Below, piece by piece: positions 36,088 to 47,976 of a DNA stretch of 64,000 nt (positions are counted from its first letter, which is position 1; each line of letters begins with the position of its first letter). The stretch covers positions 2,686,501 through 2,750,500 of the forward strand of contig CAMQGK010000048.1 of NCBI GenBank assembly GCA_947000775.1, read 5' to 3'. The DNA is from Pterois miles (lineage: Eukaryota > Chordata > Actinopteri > Perciformes > Scorpaenidae). The notes beneath the pieces were generated by a model, which saw only the letters and a program-made list of their open reading frames with translations, did no database searches and was not told the DNA's origin. The position numbers and the translations under genes are program-made.

Positions 36088-38120
36088 GCAAATATTCAGA
36101 GCATACACCACACCTAAACATCCGTTTTAAACCATATATGCTCACAGTGCAGTTCATGTAGATTGGGATTCTGGCACAAACAGTCTCATTAACATGTGTT
36201 GTCGATACAGAAAGTAATTGCAATCTGAAGTCTAATCAGAGAGAAATTACAGCTGTTCCGATGCAGGCAGCAGTCAGACATTAGATCTCATATCCAATCA
36301 ATGCAGCTAAATCCTCAGTGGTACCGCTGATCTATAATTTGCAGTTGGTAGTGTGGCTTTGATCCCATTTTAGTGGATACAGTGCAGGTGGGTAAGACAG
36401 GGCATGAAGATGTCTTTACTTAGTTGAAAGAGCTGATGGTAGTGATGATAACATGGGGAATATCTTCCGCTACAGGATTTCTCCTACACATGTGATAATG
36501 ATGCATGGGTATTTTGTTTTCTGGTTGTTTTGCATGTGTTCTCTCTTTGGTGATGGAGCTTGTTTTCTGCCTGATGTGATCTGGTGAGCTGTTGGCTTTA
36601 AATAACTTTTAAATATATTTTTAAAACTCTGTTATATTCCCAATTTACTACTATTATTCTAGGCCCTGCTTTACCATAAACAGTTTCACCTTTATTTCCC
36701 TGTTTATTTTGTTAACCTACTTAACTTTGGGTTTTCTCTGACTTACAGAAATAGTTTACAAAGCAATGTACTGTTGTTTAGGGGGGCAGCGGCAAAACAT
36801 ATTTTAGCCACCTTAAAAACCTATATGAGTTAAGCGTACACTATATTTATTTTACTATTATTTTCACCACTTTACCTTGCTGCCAGATGGGGCAGATTAT
36901 CTGCTCTATACTGCTCTCTTAAATCAGACTGCTCTTAAATCAGACTGCTCAACACAAGCAAACTAACCGATCAAGGCAGCAGTAGACCAGCAACTTCTGT
37001 GCTCTACCAAATAAAATTACAGGTTTTGCCAAAGGAGTGAATTGGTGTGGCATTACAGTACCACGCCAAACCACTCCTGCACAGGGTGTAGACAAAACAG
37101 GTGGTCATCACTAGTTTGCAGGGCTAGCCAAGTTATTAGACTGGATAAGTAATTCTTTAAAAAAAAGTATTTAGTATGCAGCAGTGAAATGCAACTCAAT
37201 ACTATCTATTATTATATCCTCTCTGCCAAAAAATAAGGACTTCTGTCTAGCCTCACACCTTCAGTTTGTAATGCAGCCCAAACTGAGATAACCCAGTTTA
37301 CATCATCAGGGTTATTTTTTCAGAGTTCCTCCAGAAGCACAGCAGACGGCAGTATGATAGGCCACTTCTTGTGACAAGAAAACTAAACTTCATGTGTAGC
37401 TAAATCTGAGGATAGTCCCCTTTTTCTACACTGAGAATGGCATTGTATGGGGATGTTCACAATTATCTGCCATCAGCTAAATTATGATTATTTTACATGT
37501 TTGGTAGTTTGGATCTGTAGTATGGTCCGTGCTGAAAGCTGTGATGGAGTATTGTTATTATAACTTCTTACCAGCAGATGTCCCTGTTGCAAAATATTTA
37601 CAGAGATTTACCCAGTTTTTCCAGTGATTTGCTTTCCAGCAATCGGCCCTCTCCTCTTCACTTCACTGCATCAACTTACAGACATTCAAACGGTTGCATT
37701 GATCCAGCCATCTGTCTTGTTTACTCTGCAGACTCAGAGCCGACTGACAGTGTAACAGGTGTGCCCTTTTCATTTCAGGGAAATGTCAGTGCAGTCTTAT
37801 GCCGACGTGTATGAAGAGTGTATATGGGAGTGTGTGTGTGTGTGTGTGCACACGTGTGAACTCATGGCTGGTCTGTACATTATCAAGTTTGAAATGATTT
37901 CCCATGTTATGGTCTCTCAGTATCATGTCCTTTGTGTCTTTTACTCTCTTGTCTACTTCTGTCTGTTCACTTAGCCGTGAGCTGCAGCAGCAGTTCCACT
38001 CATGTATGCTGCACCTTGTTGACTTTAGCCTCATTAGAAGGCCAAATGAATATGACGAGTTGTGACATTAGGCTACAGCTGGAACAAATGTGCCAGCCGC
38101 TCACTCTCCAGCCCGGCCAA
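36084..38120. other. Intergenic, no gene seen
   Basis: It contains a small direct repeat (ctcttaaatcagactg twice near 36917-36950). No ORF with domain content was seen. Confidence 0.35.
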
Positions 38121-38530
38121 TTTCTCTCTCTCTCTCTCTCTCTCCATTTCTCACACACATACACAAATGTGTGCCCACTTATTTTTCAGGGATGGGCTTG
38201 GTGGGGTTGATGGGTTTGCAACAATATTGGAAATGTAGATGGGCCTGTGTTTTGAATTGGATTGCACGCTTTGATGCAGAGACAGATTGTAAACTGTGAT
38301 TTTATTAAATCCTTCATTAGGATTCATCAGTGAGATTGGATCAGAAAAAGGTCACTGTGCAGATGCGCCCCCCCACCTCTCTCCTTTTTGCTCCATCCCC
38401 CCTTTTATATACCCTCCCCTCTTTCTCTCTCTCTCTCTAATCAGCAAAGCATAGGGGGCTTGCTTTCACCCACCATCTCTCCCTCATGCTCTCTCTCTTC
38501 CCTCGCTAGTCCTTGCCCAAAACAAATTTG
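38121..38530. repeat. Pyrimidine-rich (TC)n region
   Basis: A (TC)n run at about 38122-38143 and another near 38420-38438, within generally CT-rich DNA. A matching purine-rich stretch with G runs follows at 38763-38836. Confidence 0.7.
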
Positions 38531-38946
38531 CGATGAAAATGGGAAAAAATGATCATCATGGGCCTGCTAGAGAAACACAAGGTGAAAGTGACATTATCCC
38601 CCCCCGCCCTGGACCCCACTCCTCCTCCCCCTCACAGCCATCTAGGCTGGCGCCAGTGGGGACGCCTGTGCCACAAATCATTTGTATACTCTCATTTCTG
38701 CAAGCGGCCCGCGATGTTGCTTACTGCTTAGCGAGCAGATGACTTTCAGAAAGAGGAGTGAATGGGGGGGGGGGGTAAAGAGATGGGGAGATGAGGAAAG
38801 AGGAGCAGGAGGGAGGGAGAAGAAAGGGGGGGGGGGCAATTTGCCAGCATGCAAGTATGTCTGTGGGAGTTGGATCTGAAATTGAGAAGGAAATTGTGTG
38901 CACCATATGTCAAGTTCTGCAAAGGAGGTTTTCATTGTGCACCTAT

Positions 38947-38959
38947 ATTGTGTGTGTGC

Positions 38960-39003
<44 letters not shown>

Positions 39004-39173
39004 TTTCAGAATGAAGCATCTGGGTTGTTTATTGAATCACCTTCGCCATTGTCTGCATTCCCTGCTATTATCACTGAAAGAGCTGCAGCCCCCCTTAACA
39101 ACAAGGAAATGGGAAATGTAGTGCACATATTGTCTGTAGCTAGTGTTTGGTCATCTTTGTCTCTCTCACATGT

Positions 39174-39239
<66 letters not shown>

Positions 39240-39367
39240 CCCCCACCCCGCCCAGTGTGAGACATCATGATTCTTCTGGTACACTGAATACATTCTCCAT
39301 GCAGACTGAGCATTTGTCCGTGCAGGCAAACATGTGACATTACCAGGAAAAAAATATTATTTCACCT

Positions 39368-39438
<71 letters not shown>

Positions 39439-39563
39439 AATCCCCAGGTTCATAAAACAACCATAAACACACCTTAAGTGCATGTATGCATAGATACATG
39501 TTCATCTTCATGTACACACAAACACTCTCTATGCTTGTGTGCCTCTACACCCCATACACACAT

Positions 39564-39608
<45 letters not shown>
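38947..39608. repeat. Cluster of (TG)n and (CA)n tracts
   Basis: Four separate long tracts occur in 660 bases: TG at about 38947-38997, and CA at 39177-39233, 39371-39434 and 39567-39608. A (CCAT/CCAC)n patch follows at 39722-39762, and another CA tract lies at 40346-40390. Confidence 0.95.
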
Positions 39609-39611
<3 letters not shown>

Positions 39612-40343
39612 CCAGATTCTCAGATGAACACATAAATATGCGCATACACACGCTCATACACACAAACATCACCTTCTTGCATACAAACACAAACACTCTT
39701 TCTCTGTCTCTCTCTCATCCCAGCCCACCCATTCACCCATCCACCCATCCATCCATCTACCCACACATACAGTACATACACACCCACAGTCAGGTTCATG
39801 TAGAGTAAATACCGAGCAGAGACAGTGTGGCACAGTGACCTGCAGAGGAACCCGCACACTTTGCCTGCTAGTTCCACAGGGCCCTGTGCTTTCAGGAAAG
39901 CCATGCAGTATTCATGGCTGAGTCACAGGGATCCACGAGGCAGGATGGCAGATGCAGCAAAAACAGTGGAAGTGCGCTGCAAGCAGCTCAGCAGGGCACT
40001 GTTGGTGTTACACAATATGCATCGTAGATCCACTGTGTGTTTTTGTGTTTGCTGCCTCATCTGCGAAGTGGAACTGCTTCCTTCCCAAAATGCATTTCAT
40101 TTGGATATCTGAGAGTTCAGATTCTGTTTTCTTCATATGAATGTGTCTTTAAACACTGGTACACGTGTGCATATGTGTGTGTGTGTGCGTTTTTGTGTGA
40201 CTGCCTGTTTCATGTGCACATGTGGTTGGATGCTCATGTTTCATGTGTTTGTATGTGCCCTCTTTATGCTCCACTGCCTGCTTTGAGAAACAAGTCCATT
40301 CCTCATTAATACCCTAAAGGCTGTCTGAGTGTGGACTGTCTCA

Positions 40344-40345
<2 letters not shown>

Positions 40346-40391
<46 letters not shown>
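40346..40391. repeat. (CA)n microsatellite
   Basis: A CA run of about 45 bases followed by gagaga. It is the last member of the 35.6-40.4 kb cluster. Confidence 0.95.
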
Positions 40392-40394
<3 letters not shown>

Positions 40395-40569
40395 AGAGGG
40401 AGCTCCCTGTGACCCACATTCATCAGATCCAACCCCGTGGGGCCTCCAGGGAGCCTCGGGGAAGTCGTGCTTCCAGCGTGGTGCACCGTGGCGGGGACTC
40501 TGAGATATGCAACCCTTGAACCCTGGTGCTTCGATCCAGAGAAACATGCTCAGTTTGAGCTCTGAACTG

Positions 40570-40900
40570 ACTCTTAAAGGATAAGTCCCCAGTTTTTCAA
40601 GGGTATTGTAATACAATATTGGCATACCCAAATGTACATGAAAATTGTTTTTGGTTGTTGTAATTGTTCCTCCTGCCCATGTTGCCCATAATAAAGAGAT
40701 GTCTTCTTAAACTGATTCCAGTATAAGAGATGGGGGACAAAATCCGCAGTCCTTGTTCTGCATAAAAACAAATTCAAAGTTCAGCCAAAGTTATTATGAG
40801 GCTTAGCAGTATGAGTTGGACAAGTCAAGTGGATGTTCGCTGAAGTAACTCTCTCTTTAGTACAAAATTCATGTGGTAAATATCATGCAGGGTGTTGGTC
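40570..40900. repeat. Dispersed fish repeat fragment
   Basis: It begins cttaaaggataagtccccag, followed by gatgggggacaaaatccgca and a further conserved stretch. I recognise these blocks as a common percomorph interspersed repeat. There is no coding content. Limits are approximate. Confidence 0.45.
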
Positions 40901-40959
40901 TCATAAAGTAAAAGTAAATGTAACTCTATGTATAATAAGACAGAGTCTACAGCTATGCT

Positions 40960-41870
40960 AGCACCTATGCGAGCCTGTAGTTATTGCTAACGTCAGCATG
41001 CTCACTCTGTCAATGCTAACATGCTGATGTTTAGCAAGTACATATGCTTACCATGTTCACCATCTTATTTCAGTGGATCAGCATGCTAACACAACGTGAA
41101 CACAACGTACAGCTGATGCTGATGGGAAAGTCATTAAATCTAGGGTTGGTAATGTTTGTCAAAAATATGTTTTGCTATATTTCTTGAAGTCCTCATTTCT
41201 TCTTGACAGCAATCAATGAATCAAATGCTCTGACGCAAAAAGAGGAAAAGATCCTGTATCTGTGACCATCACAGGACTGTAATAAGCTCGTCCAGTCACT
41301 GCAGCTTGTCTACCTGCCTGCCTGCATGCACTCATTGCGCATCATCTGAGTCTTCCACAAGCTGTTAGCTTGACAGCTATGACTAACTACTAATAGTAGC
41401 CATGTTTGTTGTTTACATTTATAATGACGATTTTAGGGGAGTGTCTTTGGAGGGAGGTCTGAGGCGCCTGTCAGTGTTGTCAACTTTCTCTCTAGATTTA
41501 GTGACTTTTGGAGCTAGTGCTGTTGACTACTTTCAGTGGAAAAGATTTGGCAACACTGGGCTGTTTTTTGGTTGTATATTTTTTTAAAGCATAATTATCT
41601 AACATACGCTTGCTGGTTTCTCAACATTACCAACCCTAGCTTTAGGTTTGCAGGTATCTGGTCATAATTCAATTCACTAAAGAATGTAATTTTGACCTGA
41701 TTATGGCGATATGGCGTTAGTACAACTACTCCTGAAGGGGGCATGAATATGTCTACCAAATCCATCACAATTTATCCAATAGATCTCCAATAGATGCCAC
41801 AAATGTCAACCTCATGGTGGCACCAGAGGAGAAGTTGGTAGGATTCATTCTATGGGAACCATTAAAGTCT
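40960..41870 (+). repeat. Dispersed repeat, copy 2, split by an insertion
   Basis: The left part (40960-41139) ends cagctgatgctgatgggaaa gtcattaaat. The right part (41640 onward) resumes tttaggtttgcaggtatctg gtcataat and later aatgtaattttgacctga. These blocks are contiguous in the copy at 14310-14540. A 500-bp element (41140-41639) interrupts this copy. Confidence 0.65.
41140..41639. mobile_element. 500-bp element with perfect 17-bp inverted ends
   Basis: It starts CTAGGGTTGGTAATGTT and ends with the exact reverse complement of that 17-mer. It is inserted in an older repeat. A convincing target duplication was not found, so the superfamily is open; the TAGGGTTGG start is hAT-like. No transposase ORF is seen. 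Confidence 0.75.
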
Positions 41871-43131
41871 GGACAAAAAGTGTGCAAATCCATATTGCAG
41901 ATGTTGATATACTTCACTTCATAAGAAAAAACAAGTTATTTATTTGACTGCTCTTGTGTTTGAAATAGGGATATTTTAAGATTATTTGTTATTTTTTTAA
42001 CCTTCTTAGATTATTTACAGTGCAGATAGTTTGTGTGAAATGAATTTCCTCTAAAAAAAACAATGCAAACTTATTTTCTTAACAAACCAGCCATATAGAG
42101 CCTGTCCTGCTGACCACGCTGAGGACCTTAGCTTTTTAAGGCCCAGTCAGCAAAACACTGAAATGTTTCTTCAGCAAACAAATATAAATCACTGAAACAT
42201 AATGAGAGCAATAACAAGTCATTTAAATACAGTTTTGTAAGGGATTTTCAGTTGCCTTTCAAAGATGAGAGCTAATGGGTGCTTTTGTTATGGGAGTCTT
42301 CTCTTCATGGAATGCTGTTTCTGAGGAAAAATGAGTTTTCAAACTTTCCGGAAGTCTCACTGAGTCAAAAGGCTTGAGACAAAATTTGTTTATTTCCTCA
42401 TTATGGATGTGAAGCACATCTCCCACCAGCACACGGTGCTTTAACAGCCACTTTGTATGAGCTCAGGTGTCACACAAAGTTGTCTTGTTTTGTAACAGAG
42501 CGCCATTTGTAACAAACTCCGAACTTTTCAACCAAGTTAGAGAATAGGCACTTTGATACTTGAATCTTTAGTTTGCCGCCTTCCTTTCTCAGACCAGGTG
42601 GGCACCATTGAGAGGGAAATCTCCTCTTGGAGGGTGTAAGTTTGGGGTTGTAACTCATGAACGGGATGACTTTGAAAACACACAAGCTGCAGAGTGAGTG
42701 AGTTTTGTAGACACTGAGATCCTTTGCGGTTGCGTTCTTCAGTGCTCATGAATAATTCGGCAGCGTCGCTTGTCACTGTCGTTGTTGTTGTTGTTGTTGT
42801 CGGCTGCGGTGTCACTCCTGTCTGAGAGAGACGGAGGAGACAGAGGACTCTTTACACTTCAGTCTCCTCTGCACTTCCTCTTTCATTCACAGAGAGAGGA
42901 AGCAGCGCTGCTGTGTGCTGTTTGTTGGTATGAGAGGGAGGGAGATGGGGAGGAATCATGTCTGCGTGTCTGGCATAATGGCCTGTTTGTGCCCCAGTAA
43001 TGGTTTGAAGGAAGCAGGAGAGGGAGGAGAAGTAGGCAATGAAGGAGCAACACAGGTCCTAAGTGAAAAAAAAAAAAAAAAACTAAAACTGCTTACTTGT
43101 TTTTGTATCTGCATGTGTTGATTTTTCAGCA
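41871..43131. other. Intergenic, no gene seen
   Basis: Mixed sequence with a (GTT)n run at about 42780-42800, plus GA-rich segments. A GC-richer part near 42740-42960 could be a promoter or 5' UTR, but no exon can be supported. Confidence 0.3.
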
Positions 43132-43322
43132 GTTTTAAAGGAATAATTTGACACTTTGTGAAATACATGTATTCACTTTCTTGTTGCGAGTTAGATGTGG
43201 AGATTGATACCCCACTGATACTGTGATTATGATGCGAGAGCAGCCAGAAACGTGGTAACAGCTAGTGGATCAGTCCACATGTGAATTTCCCCACTGTGGG
43301 ACTAATAAAGGAATATCTTATC
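43132..43322 (+). repeat. Repeat fragment plus LINE-type tail
   Basis: 43132-43265 resembles a common fish repeat (aggaataatttgacactttg start, gagttagatgtggagattga). It is followed at about 43279-43322 by gaatttccccactgtgggac taataaagg and (TCTTA)n, the 3' tail of an L2/Rex1-type LINE or its SINE. Confidence 0.5.
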
Positions 43323-43362
43323 TTATATTCTTGCATTATCTGACTGACTGAGACATAATAAT

Positions 43363-43701
43363 GGGGGGCGGCAGTAGCTCAGTCTGTAGGGAGTTGGCTT
43401 GGGAACCGGAGGGTCACCGGTTCAAGTCCCGACATGGACCAAAAACTGAGTATGAACTGGTAGCTGGAGAGGTGCCAGTTTATCTCTTGGGCACTGCCGA
43501 GGTGCCCCTGAGCAAGGCACCAAACCCTCAACTGCTCGGGGCGCTTGTCAGGAGCAGCCCCCTCACTCTGACGTCTCTCCATTAATGCATGTATGTGTGT
43601 TTCAGGTCTGCATGTACCATGTATGAGTTTAACAGAGTGTAAAATTGAATTTCCCCATTGTGGGACTAATAAAGGTAGATCTTCTTCTTCTTCTTCTTCT
43701 A
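43363..43701 (+). mobile_element. tRNA-derived SINE, copy 2
   Basis: Nearly identical to 28168-28507: same tRNA-like head with A and B boxes, same body, same aatttcccc... taataaag tail and a (CTT)n end. The few substitutions suggest recent transposition. The 188-codon minus ORF spanning it is an artefact. Confidence 0.9.
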
Positions 43702-43829
43702 ATGATGATGTCAGCAAACTTACAACATGGTAATTTTTATATTTACTATAACAGTCACCTGTATATAAGACAAAAACTAAAGGAGAAACAGCATAACCCT
43801 GTGGTGAGCACAAGTGGAAACCTCCGGTG

Positions 43830-44075
43830 CTGAGAAATGAAGCCAAAGCTGAAGTGCCATAATCTGCAGTTCTGTGAATGGCCACTTGAGGCTGGCTCCA
43901 AAAGCGAGTCAATCTACTATAACAGACCCCCACGTTAACTGACAATCCAGCTCTTTGCCCATTATTGGATTATATGGGAGTTAGGCTGTGTCGGCAATGC
44001 CAATATGACGACGACCGGTGCCACCCACTTTGAGCTTCACAACCCGCTGCTCTGAAACCTTTAGGTGAAAACTAT
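43830..44075. repeat. Dispersed fish repeat fragment
   Basis: It contains aatgaagccaaagctgaagt, then ggccacttgaggctggctcc and aaaagcgagtcaatc. I recognise this as a frequent percomorph interspersed sequence. No coding potential is seen. Confidence 0.45.
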
Positions 44076-45778
44076 GTCCATATTTTATACCGTCTGTGGG
44101 TGAGCTAGCTGAACTGTTGGTGGGAACTGTGATTATCTGCTGTGTCTGATTTTGAAATTATGATTTAAATGGAAACAAGAAGTAAGCTTTTTTATATCAA
44201 CCAGGAATTAGGGCCTGGTTAGGGCCACCCTCTGTATGCCACTGTAACACTGCAAGCTAAGCTGCCTTTCATTGTCGATGCACACACATTGAAAGAAATA
44301 ATAAGCAAGCTCAGTGCAGAGGATGTTAAAGGAAAGATGCCAAAGAAGGCTGTACACACACTTCTGAGGCTGTTTTATGTGAGGTTAAGACTGGACTGTC
44401 GGTGGAGAAATCAACACCTGTGTGTGAATCATGTTGGATTTCCATGAATGCAGCTTTCTACCTTCCTCCTTTCTCTGGCTTGCTTGTACTTAAATATCAA
44501 GTGTTGGACATAAGGGATGACACAGCAATTCCCCTTTTTCTCCACCTTATGGGTTTTTAGCGAATTAAACAGTAAGCAGTATCTAATATTTAATAAATGG
44601 TTTATAATACACTATAATGCAGTTTCAAGAATATATAAAAAGGAGTATGGGGTTTTTATTCTTTGACACACAGTGGCGTCACGCTCTACCCAGGTCATCG
44701 TCTGCAACAATGCATATGTGCACCTCCGCCTGCAGTGTTTGCATCTCCAACAACAGTGGCAGAGACCCCAAAGGCAAACTGATCACAGTAATATTAATGC
44801 ACAAAGGCAAACGGTAACATTTATTCATGCTAAACTTGCACAAATTTTCAGTTTACTAAAAAAAATGTAAGTATTTCTCAATTCTCAGTGACCTCAAGAA
44901 TAGTAAGTTCAAGTCATAAACTAGTATACAGTACTGTTTATTTTATTACATGTATTATGTTCATGACACCAAATCCTAACGGCCTGCGAGCGATGTAGCA
45001 CTGCGAACTTTTATTACACGTCCTGTTTCTATTTATTCCTGTCACTCACTTTGAAAGCGCCGCAATAAACGAGGAACGTCTGGTTGGTGAATGATCTATC
45101 TATTAAGATACAACATATACGCAGATACATATATATAGATAAGATATAAGATAGTTGGCTATATTGCATGTTATTTCCAGTAAACAGAGAGTTGTAGTTC
45201 AAAAATGTATGTCATTCCTGTAGCACTCTATTGGGCTACCACAATTATTATATATATTATATGTTTAATAAACAGAATATATCAAGTACTACTCACCCAT
45301 CTTTAAGATCGGTATATGGTTTGTTTACCTGACTTCATGTAACTCTTGCTGTTTGGACATGGTGTTATTTTTCTCGTTTTGACAATCTAAGCAGTTGCAG
45401 CACATTAGTTAATGTTGTAAGGACAATGGTTGTTGGTAGTTGTTTTTGTTGGTTGTTGGTTTTGTTTAAATATGCAGCATTGTAATTTTATGGGTTATTG
45501 TTGTTTGTACGATTAAGCTATGACAGCTTATATGTGTTAATGTCAGTTGTCACTTGTTGCCACATTAAATATTCACTTATTCTGCAGTCTGATGGAGCCA
45601 CCAACGTCAAACTCAGCCATTTATCCGTTTCTACCATACTAACTGGGAACTTATTCACCGATGACCCAGAGATACCACATGGTACCAACATCATTATACT
45701 ATTGGTTTACAAGTCTTGTTAAAGGGAAGACATCTTTTTTGGATCGAATTTTGGATTTTTTAAAATGTAATTCACAAA
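44076..45778. other. Intergenic, no gene seen
   Basis: AT-rich, with a fragment of the MITE-like family of 30230 at about 44580-44640. I see nothing else. Confidence 0.35.
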
Positions 45779-46440
45779 TGGGGTGGGACGGTTCATAAAA
45801 TTCACAGTTTGGTTCATATCACGGTTTGGGGTCACAGTTATCGATTCTGTTCAGTACGGCAGTAAACAGTATTCATGGTACAGCAAGGGGCCAGTTTCCA
45901 ATTTCAATTTGAACAGCTTTTCATTTATTTGCCAAAATAAGTCAACTGTTTTCCTGAACAACAGCAGACTAGGCTAACATGAGGAACAAGTGACACTGTG
46001 TTATTTAAAAATAATTAATAAATAAAAAAACAAATTATAGGCTCAGGCCATCAACAAAAAGTCCATCATCTTTTTATCCAGCAGTCAGAGCTACGTGGTC
46101 TGTGTTGGACAGTTCGGGATTTACTGTGTAGCTTATGTGTCTGTGAGACGCCATGTTACAGTGCAGCTCAAGTACCTGAATCATATGCTGAAATCCAGCG
46201 TCCTCCACCACTACATCAGGCTGCATATCTTTAGCTATAAACCCTGATGCTGTAGTTGTGCTGTTTGCTGTCTGTCTGCATGTAGAGGCTGTTTAAATGC
46301 TGCTGGATGAAGGAGTTGTTCTTTCCTCCCCGACTCTCTCCACCTTGTGCTATCAGCGGACACACCGGAGTGATGTCTCCGTAAATAACTCATCGTATTG
46401 GAAGTACTGCTGCTAGCATTAGCCACACGTGTTGCACAGT
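45779..46440 (+). mobile_element. Truncated hAT element with transposase remnant
   Basis: It starts TGGGGTGGGACGGTTCATAA and shares several hundred bases in the same order with the element at 1541-2149 (reverse orientation there). On the minus strand, about 46030-46260 encodes MQPDVVVEDAGFQHMIQVLE, then ASHRHISYTVNPEL, a piece of a hAT (ZBED-like) transposase. The other end is lost or hidden by the tRNA/LINE-tail sequence that follows. The terminus and the homology to the complete copy support hAT. Confidence 0.75.
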
Positions 46441-46444
46441 ACTT

Positions 46445-46508
46445 AGACAGTTTTATCAAGATAAGATGAACATAAACCAATCCCCAGAGGGAAATTCTGG
46501 AAACCTCA
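46445..46508 (-). mobile_element. LINE-type 3' tail attached to tRNA-Ile
   Basis: Minus-strand sequence directly after the tRNA discriminator reads AATTTCCCTCTGGGGATTGG, then ttcatcttatcttg. This matches the form of the tails at 27281, 28460, 43279, 43646 and 63530 (AATTTCCC, a GGGA/GGAC core, T-rich, TCTTATC units). Confidence 0.6.
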
Positions 46509-46582
46509 TGGCCCGTACGGGGATCGAACCCGCGACCTTGGCGTTATTAGCACCACGCTCTAACCAACTGAGCTAACTGGCC
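46509..46582 (-). tRNA. tRNA-Ile (AAT), probably the head of a retroposed chimera
   Basis: The 74-base minus-strand cloverleaf opens GGCCAGTTAGCTCAGTTGG. The anticodon loop is CTAATAA (anticodon AAT), the T arm is GGGTTCGATCCCC, and the 3' end is GTACGGGCC with discriminator A. It differs by very little from vertebrate tRNA-Ile(AAT) as I recall it; position 5 is A, facing G. A and B boxes are intact. There is no T-run terminator straight after it. Instead TGAGGTTTCCAG and AATTTCCCTCTGGGGATT follow, then (ATCTT)-like ends: a LINE-type tail (46445-46496). It may therefore be a retroposed tRNA or a very young SINE rather than a canonical gene. Confidence 0.75.
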
Positions 46583-47029
46583 ATGTACAATGGTGATGTA
46601 TCCACCACTTTTTTCCCATCACTGTCATATGTAACTTTATTAATTGACCTTTAGCATACTGGTATTCTGATACATGTTGTTTACCATGTTGCAGGACTGC
46701 TTATGTTAATTTATGTTTTTAAATGACTCTCCTAAATTGTTTTTCTGGAATTTGATTAACAGATGTTATATTGGTTCGAAATTATTTAGATTTTCTGTCG
46801 AGACCAGTTGGATAGAGCATATGTTATTGGTGCAGGAGGTAAAAATAGGACTTCCAGTAATTTCTATAAATTAGACCATATAAACGTAACAAATCCTACA
46901 AAGTCTGCCTGCGGCTGATTGTTTATTGATCGCCATCATGCTGCCGCAGGTGTTAGTGTTCTGTTTCTATCAGAGCACGTTCAGGTCGACCACAGTTTGA
47001 ATCCGGTCTGACTGTGCTGATGTGCAATT

Positions 47030-47237
47030 CATATTCTCTCTTTTTTGCTTTTTTGTTGTTTTTTTGAGAGTTTTTCCATTTTCTTGACAGTGATAGTGTT
47101 GAAAGGGGAGACAGAGGGGACGACATGCAGCAAAGGGTCCCAGGCTGCATTCGAACCCGGGGGCCGCTGCAGCAAGGACTCAGCCTTAGTGCCTGGTGCG
47201 CCAGCTCTACCAAGTGAGCTGTAACAGCGCCCCGGGT
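47030..47237 (-). mobile_element. tRNA-derived SINE, second family
   Basis: The minus strand starts GGGGCGCTGTTACAGCTCAC with an A-box-like cttggtagagct and a B-box gggttcgaatgc. A body follows, with cctttgctgcatgtcgtccc and an A-rich end near 47030-47060. I recognise this as a common percomorph SINE layout. The head carries several changes that would impair a tRNA. Confidence 0.8.
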
Positions 47238-47577
47238 CTCTCTTTTTAAAATGAGTGTGTGTCAGGTTCGGGTAGAGTTTCCACCTGTCTGTTTGGGTCG
47301 GCTCCAACATTGTGGAACTGTGAAACACCAAATAAATCTCAATACTCCAATTTTGCTTTTTGATAAATTTTCAACGCTAAAAACATATTATTGCTTTGCC
47401 ATTATGGGCTACAGTCTGTGGAATGAATTTCACAAGAAAGTACATTTAATCCATTTAAAATAGTACCAAGATATGACACTATAAAATGTCTGTTTCCAAA
47501 GCTGCTGTAAGTATGATAATACATATTACAATGTAGTGACTGTGGGTTGAACCCCTTAGTACCCCCCAGCACGCGCG

Positions 47578-47578
<1 letters not shown>
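47238..47578. other. Intergenic, no gene seen
   Basis: AT-rich spacer before a long (CA)n tract. Confidence 0.4.

Positions 47579-47629
<51 letters not shown>
47579..47629. repeat. (CA)n microsatellite
   Basis: A CA run of about 50 bases. Confidence 0.95.
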
Positions 47630-47631
<2 letters not shown>

Positions 47632-47884
47632 CAGCAAGTACACCTCTGAAACACAATGCAGGACAAAATGAATGAGAGTAGAGAAAAGGGCGAAGGTGTG
47701 TATAAGTGTGTGTGCTCAGGATGGAAGGGGTGTGAGCCTCTATTTGCATGCAAATAGCCAAACACACCAGTCCTCTGCTGCAGGGATGACAAAGAGCATT
47801 CTGGGATTGCCTGGGCTTGTTTGTCATCCATCAGTGGAGAGGAGGCGAGGACGGCGGTCAGCATGGTCAACAGAAACAACATGA

Positions 47885-47914
47885 GAGAGAGAATGGACAG
47901 AGACAGAGGAAGAG

Positions 47915-47975
<61 letters not shown>
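47885..47975. repeat. (GA)n microsatellite
   Basis: A GA-rich stretch with a pure run at about 47920-47975. A complementary CT-rich stretch follows at 48055-48245, which could pair in single strands. Confidence 0.95.

Positions 47976-47976
<1 letters not shown>

Noticed and set aside
35717..36223. 168-codon ORF with a VCVCV run
   Set aside because: Caused by translation of (CA)n/(TG)n repeats.
42740..43000. Possible CpG promoter and first exon
   Set aside because: No donor with a coding or conserved leader could be tied to it; composition alone is not enough.
43379..43945. 188-codon minus-strand ORF
   Set aside because: Spans the antisense of a SINE and an adjacent repeat; the similar ORF at 28227 is the same SINE.
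47030..47237. Considered as a true tRNA gene
   Set aside because: The A-box arm has insertions and mismatches, and the sequence continues into a SINE body with an A-rich tail.
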